A DNA stretch of 64,000 nt from Elusimicrobiota bacterium (GTDB lineage Bacteria; Elusimicrobiota; Elusimicrobia; Elusimicrobiales; Elusimicrobiaceae), in the NCBI GenBank assembly GCA_009778915.1, contig WRFH01000001.1, forward strand, positions 62,001 to 126,000. The letters are read 5' to 3'. Below the pieces are notes generated by a model. That model had not been told where the DNA came from, did no database searches, and saw only the letters and a program-made list of their open reading frames with translations. Of the stretch, positions 50,861 to 58,374 are shown piece after piece. Position 1 is the first letter of the stretch, and every line of letters starts with the position of its first letter. The translations under genes were made by a program, and so were the position numbers.

Positions 50861-51047
50861 TTCCCCTCGCCCCTTGCGGGAGAGGGGCAGGGGTGAGGGG
50901 TAAGCGTTGACAGTGGAAAAAAAGTTCCAGAATTGCGCCGAGTTTTCCGGCTGGAACTGCACATTTTGTGTACATGTTATGTTCAAAACCCTCACCTGTG
51001 TCCTCTCCCTGTCAGGGAGAGGAAAAAAATTGGAGGACGGAGTCTAA
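50861..51047. mobile_element. family A miniature element, copy 4 (within PTS genes)
   Basis: About 187 bp: CCCCTCGCCCC..GGGAGAGGGG, GGGGTGAGGGG; centre with AAAGTTCCAGAATTGCGCC and TGTGTACATGTTATGTTC; then CCCTCACCTG and CTCTCCCT..AGGGAGAGG. Its edge GGAGGACGGAGTCTAAATAA lies just before the nagE ATG and may supply the ribosome site. Confidence 0.78.
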
Positions 51048-51053
51048 ATAATC

Positions 51054-52487
51054 ATGAAACAATTTTTAACTGTCGTTACAAAATCTTTTGTTACTTTGGG
51101 CAAAGCGCTGATGCTGCCCATCGCCGTTCTGCCGATAGCCGGCATTTTACTGCGTTTCGGCCAGCCGGACTTGTTAAATATAACGTTTCTCGCCAAATCG
51201 GGCGAAGCCGTTTTTTCTAACCTGCCGGCGATATTCGCGCTCGGCGTAGCCATAGGTTTTGCAAAAGACAATCACGGCGCGGCGCCGCTTTCGGCTTACG
51301 TCGGCTATGTCGTGCTTACCGGCGGCCTTAAAGTTTTGAACCCGAACGTCGACATGGGCGTTTTCGCCGGCATAATAATGGGTATCACGGCCGGCCTGTT
51401 TTACAATAAATACCATGATATAAATCTGCCGTCGTACCTCGCGTTTTTCGGCGGTAAAAGATTTGTGCCCATAGTGACGGGCATAACCGCGGTTATTATA
51501 GCTCTGGCCGCGTCGGTTGTGTGGCCGCCGGTGCAGGGCGCGATAGACGCCCTCGGCAAATGGATTTTAAGTTCGGAGATAGTCGGCCTTTTTATTTACG
51601 GCGTCGCGAACAGGCTGTTAATCCCGCTCGGCCTGCACCACGTTCTTAACAATCTTGTTTGGTTTATTTTCGGCAATTTCCAGTCCGGCGGTACTACTTA
51701 CCAGGGCGATATCGCAAGATTTTTCGCCGGGGACCCGACGGCGGGCATGTTTATGAGCGGGTTTTTCCCGGTAATGATGTTCGGCCTTCCGGCGGCGTGC
51801 GCCGCCATGTGGGCTACCGCCAAAAGTTATAAAAGGAAAGCGGCGGCCGGCATTTTATTTTCAATGGCTTTTACAAGTTTTCTGACGGGGATTACGGAGC
51901 CGGTGGAGTTCAGTTTTATGTTCCTGGCTTTCCCGCTTTACGTTATACACGCTATTTTGACCGGCATTTCAATGGTGGCTATGGACCTGATTCACGTCAA
52001 ACTAGGCTTCACTTTTTCCGCCGGAGCGTTTGACTATATTTTAAACTGGGGCAAAGCGACTCATCCGGCAAGGCTTTTAATAGCCGGACCAATATACGCC
52101 GTCATATATTTCGTAATTTTTTACTACGCGATAAAATTATGGGATTTAAAAACGCCGGGCCGCGAGGAAGACGTTATCGAAGTTGATTTGACAAAAAAAG
52201 AATCTTCGGAAATCGCCGCGGATTTGAAAAAAGAAGCCGCCGCCGTCGTCAAACATACGCGCGGCGCAAAATATCTGGCGGCTTTGGGCGGCAAAGAAAA
52301 TATAAAAGTGGTGGATGCCTGCGCGACGCGCCTCCGCCTTGAAGTCGTGGATAATTCCAAAGTCAAAGACAGCGTTTTAAAAAGTCTTGGCGCGCGCGGC
52401 ATTATGCGGCCCGGCGAAGGGTTAGTGCAGGTAATAATCGGGCCGGAGGCCGACGTTATCGCCACCGAAGTCAGGAGGGAAATGTAA
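51054..52487 (+). CDS. nagE: PTS EIICB, N-acetylglucosamine (glucose family)
   Basis: 477 residues. EIIC with GKALMLPIAVLPIAGILLRFG, GLHHVLNNLVWF and TGITEPVEFSFMF; EIIB near the end with VDACATRLRLEV (phospho-Cys). GlcNAc substrate is inferred from nagB and nagA directly downstream; the EIIA comes from the fused protein upstream. Inner membrane. Ends 0-1 nt before nagB. Confidence 0.93.
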   Translation: MKQFLTVVTKSFVTLGKALMLPIAVLPIAGILLRFGQPDLLNITFLAKSGEAVFSNLPAIFALGVAIGFAKDNHGAAPLSAYVGYVVLTGGLKVLNPNVDMGVFAGIIMGITAGLFYNKYHDINLPSYLAFFGGKRFVPIVTGITAVIIALAASVVWPPVQGAIDALGKWILSSEIVGLFIYGVANRLLIPLGLHHVLNNLVWFIFGNFQSGGTTYQGDIARFFAGDPTAGMFMSGFFPVMMFGLPAACAAMWATAKSYKRKAAAGILFSMAFTSFLTGITEPVEFSFMFLAFPLYVIHAILTGISMVAMDLIHVKLGFTFSAGAFDYILNWGKATHPARLLIAGPIYAVIYFVIFYYAIKLWDLKTPGREEDVIEVDLTKKESSEIAADLKKEAAAVVKHTRGAKYLAALGGKENIKVVDACATRLRLEVVDNSKVKDSVLKSLGARGIMRPGEGLVQVIIGPEADVIATEVRREM

Positions 52488-53276
52488 ATGCGTTTAATTG
52501 TCCCGCAAATCAGCGTAGGAAAATACGCGGCCGCGCTGTTTAAAGAAAGATTTAACAAAAAGAAAAACCTTGTCCTCGCGCTGCCGACGGGGGAGACCGC
52601 GGTTGAAATGTACGCGGGTTTTGTAAAAATGCATAAAAACGGGGACGTCAGTTTTAAAAACATCAAATCTTTTAATCTGGACGAATACGTCGGCGTGGAG
52701 GCCTGCCATCCGCAGTCTTACTGTTCATTCATGCAGAATAATCTTTACAACCACGTCGACATAAAAAAAGAAAATATTTTTATGCCGGACGGCACTGCGG
52801 AAGACATTGAAAAAGAGTGTCTTGATTATGAACGGAAAATTAAAAACGCCGGAGGCATAGATTTGCTTTTTGGCGGCGTGGGCCAGAACGGGCATTTGGG
52901 TTTTAACGAGCCTTATTCCGCGCTCCGCAGCAGGACACATAAAGTTTTTCTGACTAAAAATACCATTGCCGCCAACTCCCGTTTTTTCACGCCTCCGCAG
53001 ACGCCGCCCGATACGGCGATTACAATGGGCGTCGGCACAATATTGGACGCTAACGAAATTGTGATTTTGGCCTCAGGTTTTAAAAAAGCGGAGGCTCTGC
53101 GCGCCGCCGTCGAAGGCCCGGTCTGCGCCAAGTGGGTAATTTCCGCTTTGCAGATTCACCCCAAGGCGGTTATAGTGGCGGACGCCGCCGCGTGCAGCAA
53201 CCTTGAGCCGGCCACTTTTGAATATTTCAAAAATTTAAAAGACGAATATTCGGAAATAGAAAAGTTATGTTTATAA
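52488..53276 (+). CDS. nagB: glucosamine-6-phosphate deaminase
   Basis: 262 residues. ALPTGETAVEMY, FNLDEYVGV, GGVGQNGHLGFNEP are hallmark NagB motifs (catalytic Asp and His). Converts GlcN-6-P to fructose-6-P and ammonia. Overlaps nagA by 10 nt. Confidence 0.97.
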   Translation: MRLIVPQISVGKYAAALFKERFNKKKNLVLALPTGETAVEMYAGFVKMHKNGDVSFKNIKSFNLDEYVGVEACHPQSYCSFMQNNLYNHVDIKKENIFMPDGTAEDIEKECLDYERKIKNAGGIDLLFGGVGQNGHLGFNEPYSALRSRTHKVFLTKNTIAANSRFFTPPQTPPDTAITMGVGTILDANEIVILASGFKKAEALRAAVEGPVCAKWVISALQIHPKAVIVADAAACSNLEPATFEYFKNLKDEYSEIEKLCL

Positions 53277-54385
53277 AAAACGCCAAAATTATTTCGCCCG
53301 ACGGTATTTCAGAAGGCAATCTGCTTATCGAAAACGGTAAAATTAAAACCGGCGTTGTCCATTTTCCCGCCGGCGCGGAGATTTTTGACGCCGGCGGCGC
53401 GTATATCGCGCCCGGGTTTATAGATTTACATATTCACGGCTACGGCGGGCGCGGGACGGAAGAGTGCAGCGCGGACGCGGTTTTGGAAATGTCAACTCTT
53501 CTCGCCAAACGCGGAGTAACGGGTTTTTGCCCGGCGCTTTATCCGGGCGGTAAAGAACAGATGCTTAAAAATTTAAGCTCTCTGGCCGCGGCGTTCGGCA
53601 AAGAAAAAGGCGCGAAAATTTTGGGTTTGCATCTTGAGGGCCCGTTCATATCGCCCCAAAAACCCGGCGTAATGAGACCGCAGGATATTTTGCCTATTGA
53701 CGTAAAATTCGCGCAAAAACTTTATGACGCGTCCGAAGGCCGTTTGAAAATAATGACGTTCGCGCCGGAACTTTCCGGCGCGGACGAGTTTATAAAATTC
53801 GCGCGAAAAAATAATATCTTGCTTCAGGCCGGCCACACAAACGCGACTTATGAGGAAATGCTCTCAGTTCTCAAAAAAGGCGTAACCCACGTCACGCATA
53901 TTTTTAACGCGATGTCCCCTTTTAACCACCGCGCGCCCGGCGCCGCCGGTGCCGCGCTGATGGAAGATTTTTCCGCAGAAATTGTCGCGGACGGCGTTCA
54001 CGTGCACCCGGCGGTAATATCTTTTTTGGGCCGCGTTAAAGCGCCTGAAAAAATAGTTTTGGTAACCGACGCCCTGCGCCCCACCGCGCAATCCGCCGGC
54101 GAAAAACTTGCAAATAATGAGCGCGTTGATTTTAAAGACGGCGCTTTCCGCCGCGTTACGGACGGCGTTATCGCGGGTTCCGCGCTTACTATGATTGACG
54201 GCGTAAAAAATTTGGTTTCTTACGGTTTTAAACTGCAAAACGCCGTCGCCGCCGCGTCAATAAATCCTGCGTCGCTTATAGGTTTAAAAAATCACGCGGT
54301 TAAAAACGGCGCGCCGGCTGACATTGTCATTTTTGACTCCTCTTTTAATATAAAAGCGGTTTTTATTGACGGAAAACCGGTTTAA
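53267..54385 (+). CDS. nagA: N-acetylglucosamine-6-phosphate deacetylase
   Basis: 372 residues. FIDLHIHGYGGRGTEE, GLHLEGPFI, GHTNATYEE, HIFNAMSPFNHRAPG, VTDALRP are the amidohydrolase ligands. Note the final catalytic Asp within VTDAL. Converts GlcNAc-6-P to GlcN-6-P. Completes nagE-nagB-nagA uptake and breakdown. Stop at 54383-54385 overlaps nothing; tRNA-Phe promoter begins right after. Confidence 0.97.
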   Translation: MFIKNAKIISPDGISEGNLLIENGKIKTGVVHFPAGAEIFDAGGAYIAPGFIDLHIHGYGGRGTEECSADAVLEMSTLLAKRGVTGFCPALYPGGKEQMLKNLSSLAAAFGKEKGAKILGLHLEGPFISPQKPGVMRPQDILPIDVKFAQKLYDASEGRLKIMTFAPELSGADEFIKFARKNNILLQAGHTNATYEEMLSVLKKGVTHVTHIFNAMSPFNHRAPGAAGAALMEDFSAEIVADGVHVHPAVISFLGRVKAPEKIVLVTDALRPTAQSAGEKLANNERVDFKDGAFRRVTDGVIAGSALTMIDGVKNLVSYGFKLQNAVAAASINPASLIGLKNHAVKNGAPADIVIFDSSFNIKAVFIDGKPV

Positions 54386-54386
54386 A

Positions 54387-54415
54387 TTGAAGCGTATTTC
54401 AAATTTTGATATCAT
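54387..54415 (+). promoter_or_regulatory. promoter of tRNA-Phe
   Basis: TTGAAG at 54387-54392, 17-nt spacer, TATCAT at 54410-54415, about 12 nt before the tRNA 5' end. Confidence 0.65.
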
Positions 54416-54427
54416 ATACAAATACCA

Positions 54428-54499
54428 GCCGAGGTAGCTCAGTGGTAGAGCACTGGTCTGAAAAACCAGGTGTCGTCAGTTCGATCCTGACCCTCGGCA
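54428..54499 (+). tRNA. tRNA-Phe (GAA)
   Basis: Acceptor GCCGAGG / CCTCGGC, anticodon stem CTGGT / ACCAG with loop CTGAAAA (anticodon GAA), T-loop GTTCGATCC. CCA not encoded. Confidence 0.94.
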
Positions 54500-54558
54500 A
54501 AGTTGTTTTAAAAATAGCGGCGGCCCTTTTGGGGCCGCCGCTATTTTTAAAACAACTT
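54500..54558. terminator. 27-bp perfect inverted repeat after tRNA-Phe
   Basis: Arms 54500-54526 and 54532-54558 are perfect complements with a 5-nt loop: AAGTTGTTTTAAAAATAGCG then GGCGGCCC. Much longer than usual terminators; AT-rich lower half gives U-tracts both ways. Confidence 0.8.
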
Positions 54559-54573
54559 ATCCCCAAATCTTTG

Positions 54574-54680
54574 GCCGAATTTCAATTTTTAATGATGAGA
54601 GCACACACCGTGTCCGCGCGGTAATAGCTCCGCGCTACCCGCACCAGTGTGCCCGTCATCATTAAAAATTGAAATTCGGC
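54574..54680. repeat. 25-bp inverted repeat with flanking 8-nt direct repeats
   Basis: Arms GCCGAATTTCAATTTTTAAT(GATGA) at 54574-54598 and the complement at 54656-54680. The centre holds GCACAC/GTGTGC and GCGCGG/CCGCGC hairpins. CAAATCTT occurs on both outer sides (54564-54571 and 54682-54689), like a target duplication. Confidence 0.65.
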
Positions 54681-54783
54681 TCAAATCTTCGGGGCCCCAA
54701 AAAAATTTTGCAAAAATGGCGCGCATAAAATTTTTAACGGCATGACGGCGGGACGGCATTAAATTTTGTAGAATGAAATCATT

Positions 54784-54854
54784 GCGGGCGTAGTTCAATG
54801 GCAGAATGAAAGCTTCCCAAGCTTTAGACGTGGGTTCGATTCCCATCGCCCGCT
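54784..54854 (+). tRNA. tRNA-Gly (CCC)
   Basis: Acceptor GCGGGCG / CGCCCGC, anticodon stem AAAGC / GCTTT with loop TTCCCAA (anticodon CCC), T-loop GTTCGATTC. CCA not encoded. Long antisense frames across it are spurious. Confidence 0.92.
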
Positions 54855-55031
54855 TTTGAAAAAAGCGGCGAAGCAATGCCAACTGCTTTGCGTTGCGTTG
54901 GGAAGCGAAAGGCCGGAGCGATGTTTTTGTTTGTATTTTGCGTAGCAAAATACAAGGCAAAAACCGCGAGGCCCGGCCCGGAGGAAAATTCCGTCAGGAA
55001 TTTTACCGGAGGGGATTCCCACCGCCCGCTT
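54838..55031. repeat. tRNA-Gly 3'-end duplication bracketing a 176-bp structured insert
   Basis: GATTCCCATCGCCCGCTT at 54838-54855 recurs as GATTCCCACCGCCCGCTT at 55014-55031, one mismatch. In between are nested hairpins (GTTTTTG..TGTATTTTGC with complement; GAAAATTCC..GGAATTTT) and no gene. Looks like attL/attR of a tiny insertion or a tRNA segment duplication. Confidence 0.6.
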
Positions 55032-55067
55032 GTACTTTCTAATTGATACTCTCGCAGGGAGGGCAAA

Positions 55068-55700
55068 ATGGCTGCTGAAGATTTTGAAAAAGAATTAGAC
55101 GGCGGGACCAAAAAGTCAAAAGATTTTTGGCTGTTTTTGATTTTTATCGATATCATAGCTTTGGTCTTTTTCGGTTTTCTGATATATCAGTCTTTATCGG
55201 CAAAATTTACGGCGCCCGCGCCCGGCAGAAACAACGCTCCCGTCAGAGAAAGCGCCGCTAGAACGGCCCGGCAGCCTGAAATGCAGCCGCAGGAAATTAC
55301 TTCCGCGCCTGAAATAACTTCGCCGGCCGCGCCGGTTCCCGTCCAGCAAAATTTACCGCCGGCTCCGCCGCCGGTCGTTCAGACTCAGCCTGCTCCGCAG
55401 CCGGCGCCCCAGCCGCAGCCTCAGGTCCAGCAAAAGCAGCAGAGCGTGTTTGTCGAACCTACTAAAGGCAAAGGCAGAAAAGTCACTTTTAAATATTTTG
55501 GCGCGGCGAAGAGCGTCAGCATAGTCAGCGGTTTTACCATGACAAAACCGCAGGCTCTTAAAAAAATCGACGGCGTTTGGCAGGGCTCGTTTGTAATTTA
55601 CCCCGGCGAATATAAATATTTATTTATAGTCAACGGCGTTAAAACGCTGGACCCTAATACTGAAGAATCCGACGGGCGCTCCGTCGTAACAATACCTTAG
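55068..55700 (+). CDS. membrane-anchored CBM48/AMPK-type glycogen-binding domain protein
   Basis: 210 residues. Single membrane helix about 23-43, then about 70 residues of Pro/Gln/Ala-rich linker (QPAPQPQPQVQQKQQ), then an isoamylase-N/AMPK-CBM-like Ig fold: KVTFKYFGAAKSVSIVSGF, WQGSFVIYPGEYKYLFIVNG, DPNTEESDG. Such domains bind alpha-glucans, placing this protein at the interface of membrane and glycogen, perhaps with glgP. The stop codon overlaps the edge of a family C element. Confidence 0.8.
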   Translation: MAAEDFEKELDGGTKKSKDFWLFLIFIDIIALVFFGFLIYQSLSAKFTAPAPGRNNAPVRESAARTARQPEMQPQEITSAPEITSPAAPVPVQQNLPPAPPPVVQTQPAPQPAPQPQPQVQQKQQSVFVEPTKGKGRKVTFKYFGAAKSVSIVSGFTMTKPQALKKIDGVWQGSFVIYPGEYKYLFIVNGVKTLDPNTEESDGRSVVTIP

Positions 55701-55886
55701 AGTGCGTCGATACATATTACGCACTTGCGCTGCTAGGATTTTTTAGTAAATTTTCATTTTTTTATGACGAGCATAGCGTTGGCTATGTAAGGAATAAAAA
55801 AATAAAAATTTACAAAAAAGCTGGCGCAGCCCCGTAGGGGTTTGGCGCAGCCAAACGCAAGTACGTAATATGTATCGACGCACTCT
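55699..55886. mobile_element. family C long-stem element, copy 3
   Basis: 188 bp. 31-bp terminal inverted repeat with one mismatch (55699-55729 with 55856-55886), a different sequence from copy 1 but with the same AGAG-Y-G-Y-G start. Interior GTAAATTTTCATTTTTTTAT stem is shared with copy 1 in inverted orientation around AGCATAGCGTTGGCTATG. Confidence 0.78.
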
Positions 55887-55901
55887 GGAGGGGAAAAAAG
55901 T

Positions 55902-56483
55902 ATGGAAAAGTTTGTATGGTCCGAAGGGATAGAAAATTATATTAACGCGCTTTCGTCCGGCAGTTCTGTGCCCGGCGGCGGCAGCGCGGCTGCGGCTGTC
56001 GCGGCGTTCGGCTGCGGGCTGGCGCTTATGGCCATTGCGACGACGCTTAAGTTAAAATCCACAAATCCGGCGTTTATAGCGCCGCTGCAAAATGTTGAAA
56101 ACGCGCTGAAAACTTCTTTGGAAAAATTAAAAAATTTCGTGACTGAAGACAGCGCCGTCTACCAAAAATATCTTGAAACAAAAAAAGCGGCGAAGGCGGA
56201 CCCTTCGGTTTCAATTAATCCGGCGCTTAAAGAAATTGCCGTAGTGCCCATCAACTGCGCTTTGGAGTGCATGGCCGTTATGAAAGAAACGGAGAAAGTT
56301 AAAAGCGGCATTTCGCCGGTAATTATTTCTGACATGAACTGCGCGGACCACATGCTGCGCGCCGCTTTAAAATGCTGCGTCGAGAATATGAAAATAAATC
56401 TGCCTTACGTCAAAGAAGCGGCCGTCGAAGAAATGCTTAAACAGACTATTGAGCAGGCCGTCAAAGCCGCGGAGGTTCTCTGA
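55902..56483 (+). CDS. fchA: cyclodeaminase/cyclohydrolase-family protein (FchA-like)
   Basis: 193 residues. SSGSSVPGGGSAAAAVAAFG is the FTCD_C signature binding formimino- or methenyl-tetrahydrofolate; the rest is a helical bundle (ALECMAVMKETEKV). In this size it is usually 5,10-methenyl-THF cyclohydrolase or formimino-THF cyclodeaminase. Fits the glycine cleavage and serine pathway. GGAGG ribosome site. Overlaps the next gene by 1 nt. Confidence 0.88.
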   Translation: MEKFVWSEGIENYINALSSGSSVPGGGSAAAAVAAFGCGLALMAIATTLKLKSTNPAFIAPLQNVENALKTSLEKLKNFVTEDSAVYQKYLETKKAAKADPSVSINPALKEIAVVPINCALECMAVMKETEKVKSGISPVIISDMNCADHMLRAALKCCVENMKINLPYVKEAAVEEMLKQTIEQAVKAAEVL

Positions 56484-58066
56484 TGCCGCCCGTGGAAATC
56501 ACGCCGGAAACGGCGCGGGAAACAAACTTTTTGGACGCCGTGGCGGCCGCCCTGCCGGGCGCTTCGGTTCCGTCCGTTCAGCAAATCGCAGCGGTTTATG
56601 AAGGTAAAACCGCGCCTGAAAAACTGGCGGAACGCATAAAACAAATCAAAGAAAATCTTATATTCAACACGTCTGAGACCGACGCCTGCGCCGCAGATAT
56701 ACTGCTTGATAAAACCACGCGGGCCGCAGCAATAACACGCCTCAGAATCGCAAAAAACAAAGAGGCCGTAGAAAAATTTTGGGCCGCGCTCCGCTTCAGC
56801 GCGCGGACAAAAGAAACGCTAGTTTCTTTCTACGCGTCTCCCTCCGCGGAAATGTTTTTTGACGCCGAAATCGCGGCTGTTTTAGGTTCTCCCGCGGACC
56901 AGGAAAATTCTTACAACGCGATAAAAAACCTTGAGGAAAAAGCCGAAAATTTGAAAACCCAAAACAAAGCGCAGAATAATTTGGAAGATATTAAAGAATA
57001 TACTTTAAAATACGGTTTTCCCATGTCGGCGACCTTGACGCTTGCCGGATATTTCAATACCCTGGGCGCGAGAAATTTTAAAGAATATTTTGACGGCGTT
57101 TTCGGCAAACTTCAAACTATCGCGGACAACGAAAAACTTAATATTTTTCTGACGTTAAAAACTTTAACCGGTTTTCTGACGGAGAACGACGCGGCCGCGT
57201 TTGCGTCTCTCGCCAAAGCAATCCCGTACCCGCTGCACGAGGCGGACATTTTTACGCTGGGCTGCCGTTATATGCCGGCCAAAACGCCGGCGGAAGTCGC
57301 GGCCACGCTTGACGCGGTTTTGGCAAGGCTGCCTTTTATGGAAATAAAAGAGGAAAATCTCGGCATGGCGGTAAAAGTGCTGACGGAAGCGTCTTCCGAA
57401 TATTTGGAAAGCACGACGGCCGCCGCGCAGAAAAATAAAGATTTGGCGCAGTTCCGCAAAGCGCTTGCCAAATATGATTTTTTTGAAAATTTTTCTTATG
57501 ATATAGCCAAGAAATTTTCCGGCGATATGACGGCGCGCGAAGTTGTAGAAAAATTTGAAAATATTTTGAAAAAATTTATTTACTGCAGCAGCAAAAGTGA
57601 AAATAACGATTTGGCGTGTAAAGTACTGCTCGGCAAAATTACCGAGGAAGAAGCGCTGACACAGGCCGCCTACCGCCGGGATTTAAAAGCCAAAAGCCTG
57701 ACAAAAGGCCTGGCGCCGGAGGTTTTAAAAAAATATCTTGGCACAATGTCCCCGGACGAGATTGTGCTGTTTTTTGAAAAACACATTTTGAAATATTCTT
57801 TCTGGAAAACCGACAGCGCCAAACATGTTTACGCGCTTGAAGCGCTGGTGGCGGAGCTTAACGGCACGTCCAGCAGGGAAATTTCCCGCTTTGTTTTTAA
57901 CGCGCTTGAGGAAGGGTATGAACTTTCCGCCGTCTCCGGTCTGCTTGAGACGATTACGCCCAAAGAAAAACTTAAAATAACGGAAAACGACCTTAAAAAA
58001 AGTCTTCCCTACCTGCAAAGAACGCAGGAAGACAGGGAAAATCTGTCCTCGATTTTTGACGCGTGA
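56483..58066 (+). CDS. unknown 527-residue helical protein coupled to fchA
   Basis: No recognised domain. Nearly all-alpha composition with no membrane segments or signal peptide, many short Ala/Glu/Lys-rich helices, possibly a HEAT/ARM-like repeat solenoid (repeated AxxL-x-F and TAEVAATLDAVLARL type units). Starts at the A of the fchA stop (TGATG), so the two are translationally coupled, which hints at a partner of folate metabolism; no further function claimed. Confidence 0.6.
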   Translation: MPPVEITPETARETNFLDAVAAALPGASVPSVQQIAAVYEGKTAPEKLAERIKQIKENLIFNTSETDACAADILLDKTTRAAAITRLRIAKNKEAVEKFWAALRFSARTKETLVSFYASPSAEMFFDAEIAAVLGSPADQENSYNAIKNLEEKAENLKTQNKAQNNLEDIKEYTLKYGFPMSATLTLAGYFNTLGARNFKEYFDGVFGKLQTIADNEKLNIFLTLKTLTGFLTENDAAAFASLAKAIPYPLHEADIFTLGCRYMPAKTPAEVAATLDAVLARLPFMEIKEENLGMAVKVLTEASSEYLESTTAAAQKNKDLAQFRKALAKYDFFENFSYDIAKKFSGDMTAREVVEKFENILKKFIYCSSKSENNDLACKVLLGKITEEEALTQAAYRRDLKAKSLTKGLAPEVLKKYLGTMSPDEIVLFFEKHILKYSFWKTDSAKHVYALEALVAELNGTSSREISRFVFNALEEGYELSAVSGLLETITPKEKLKITENDLKKSLPYLQRTQEDRENLSSIFDA

Positions 58067-58069
58067 ATA

Positions 58070-58280
58070 GTACTCCGTCCTCCGAATTTGTCCCTCGCCC
58101 TGAAAGGGAGAGGGGACGGGTGAGGGTTTTGAAACACAAAATGCGCTTTTAATTTATTCAAGACATCGCCTTTCCGGGGCCGATAAGGTGAAAATCCTAA
58201 GTTGATTAACAACAATATGTTGTGTACATATCGTGTTCAGAACCCTCACCCTGCCCTCTCCCTTTCAGGGAGAGGAGAAA
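58070..58280. mobile_element. family A miniature element, copy 5
   Basis: About 210 bp right after the unknown gene. Flank TACTCCGTCCTCCGAAT, arm CCCTCGCCC..GGGAGAGGGG, GGTGAGGG; centre ATTTATTCAAGACATCGCC and TTTCCGGGGCCGATAAGGTG (inverted match to copy 3); right arm CCCTCACCCTG and CTCTCCC..GGGAGAGG. Confidence 0.78.
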
Positions 58281-58374
58281 AATCCAGCTGGAAAAACTCA
58301 CCCCAAAATATTTCTAAAATTTGCTATGCTAGTTGTATATATACATTTAAATTCATTATAAAGGGATAATGTTT

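Noticed and set aside
54406-54624. Open frame with SSVVEHWSEKPGVVSS-type sequence
   Set aside because: It is the translation of tRNA-Phe, a well-known annotation artefact.
54589-55156. Several minus-strand frames containing SGRWESNP and MGIEPTSKAW phrases
   Set aside because: They are antisense readings of tRNA-Gly and its duplicated end, another common artefact.
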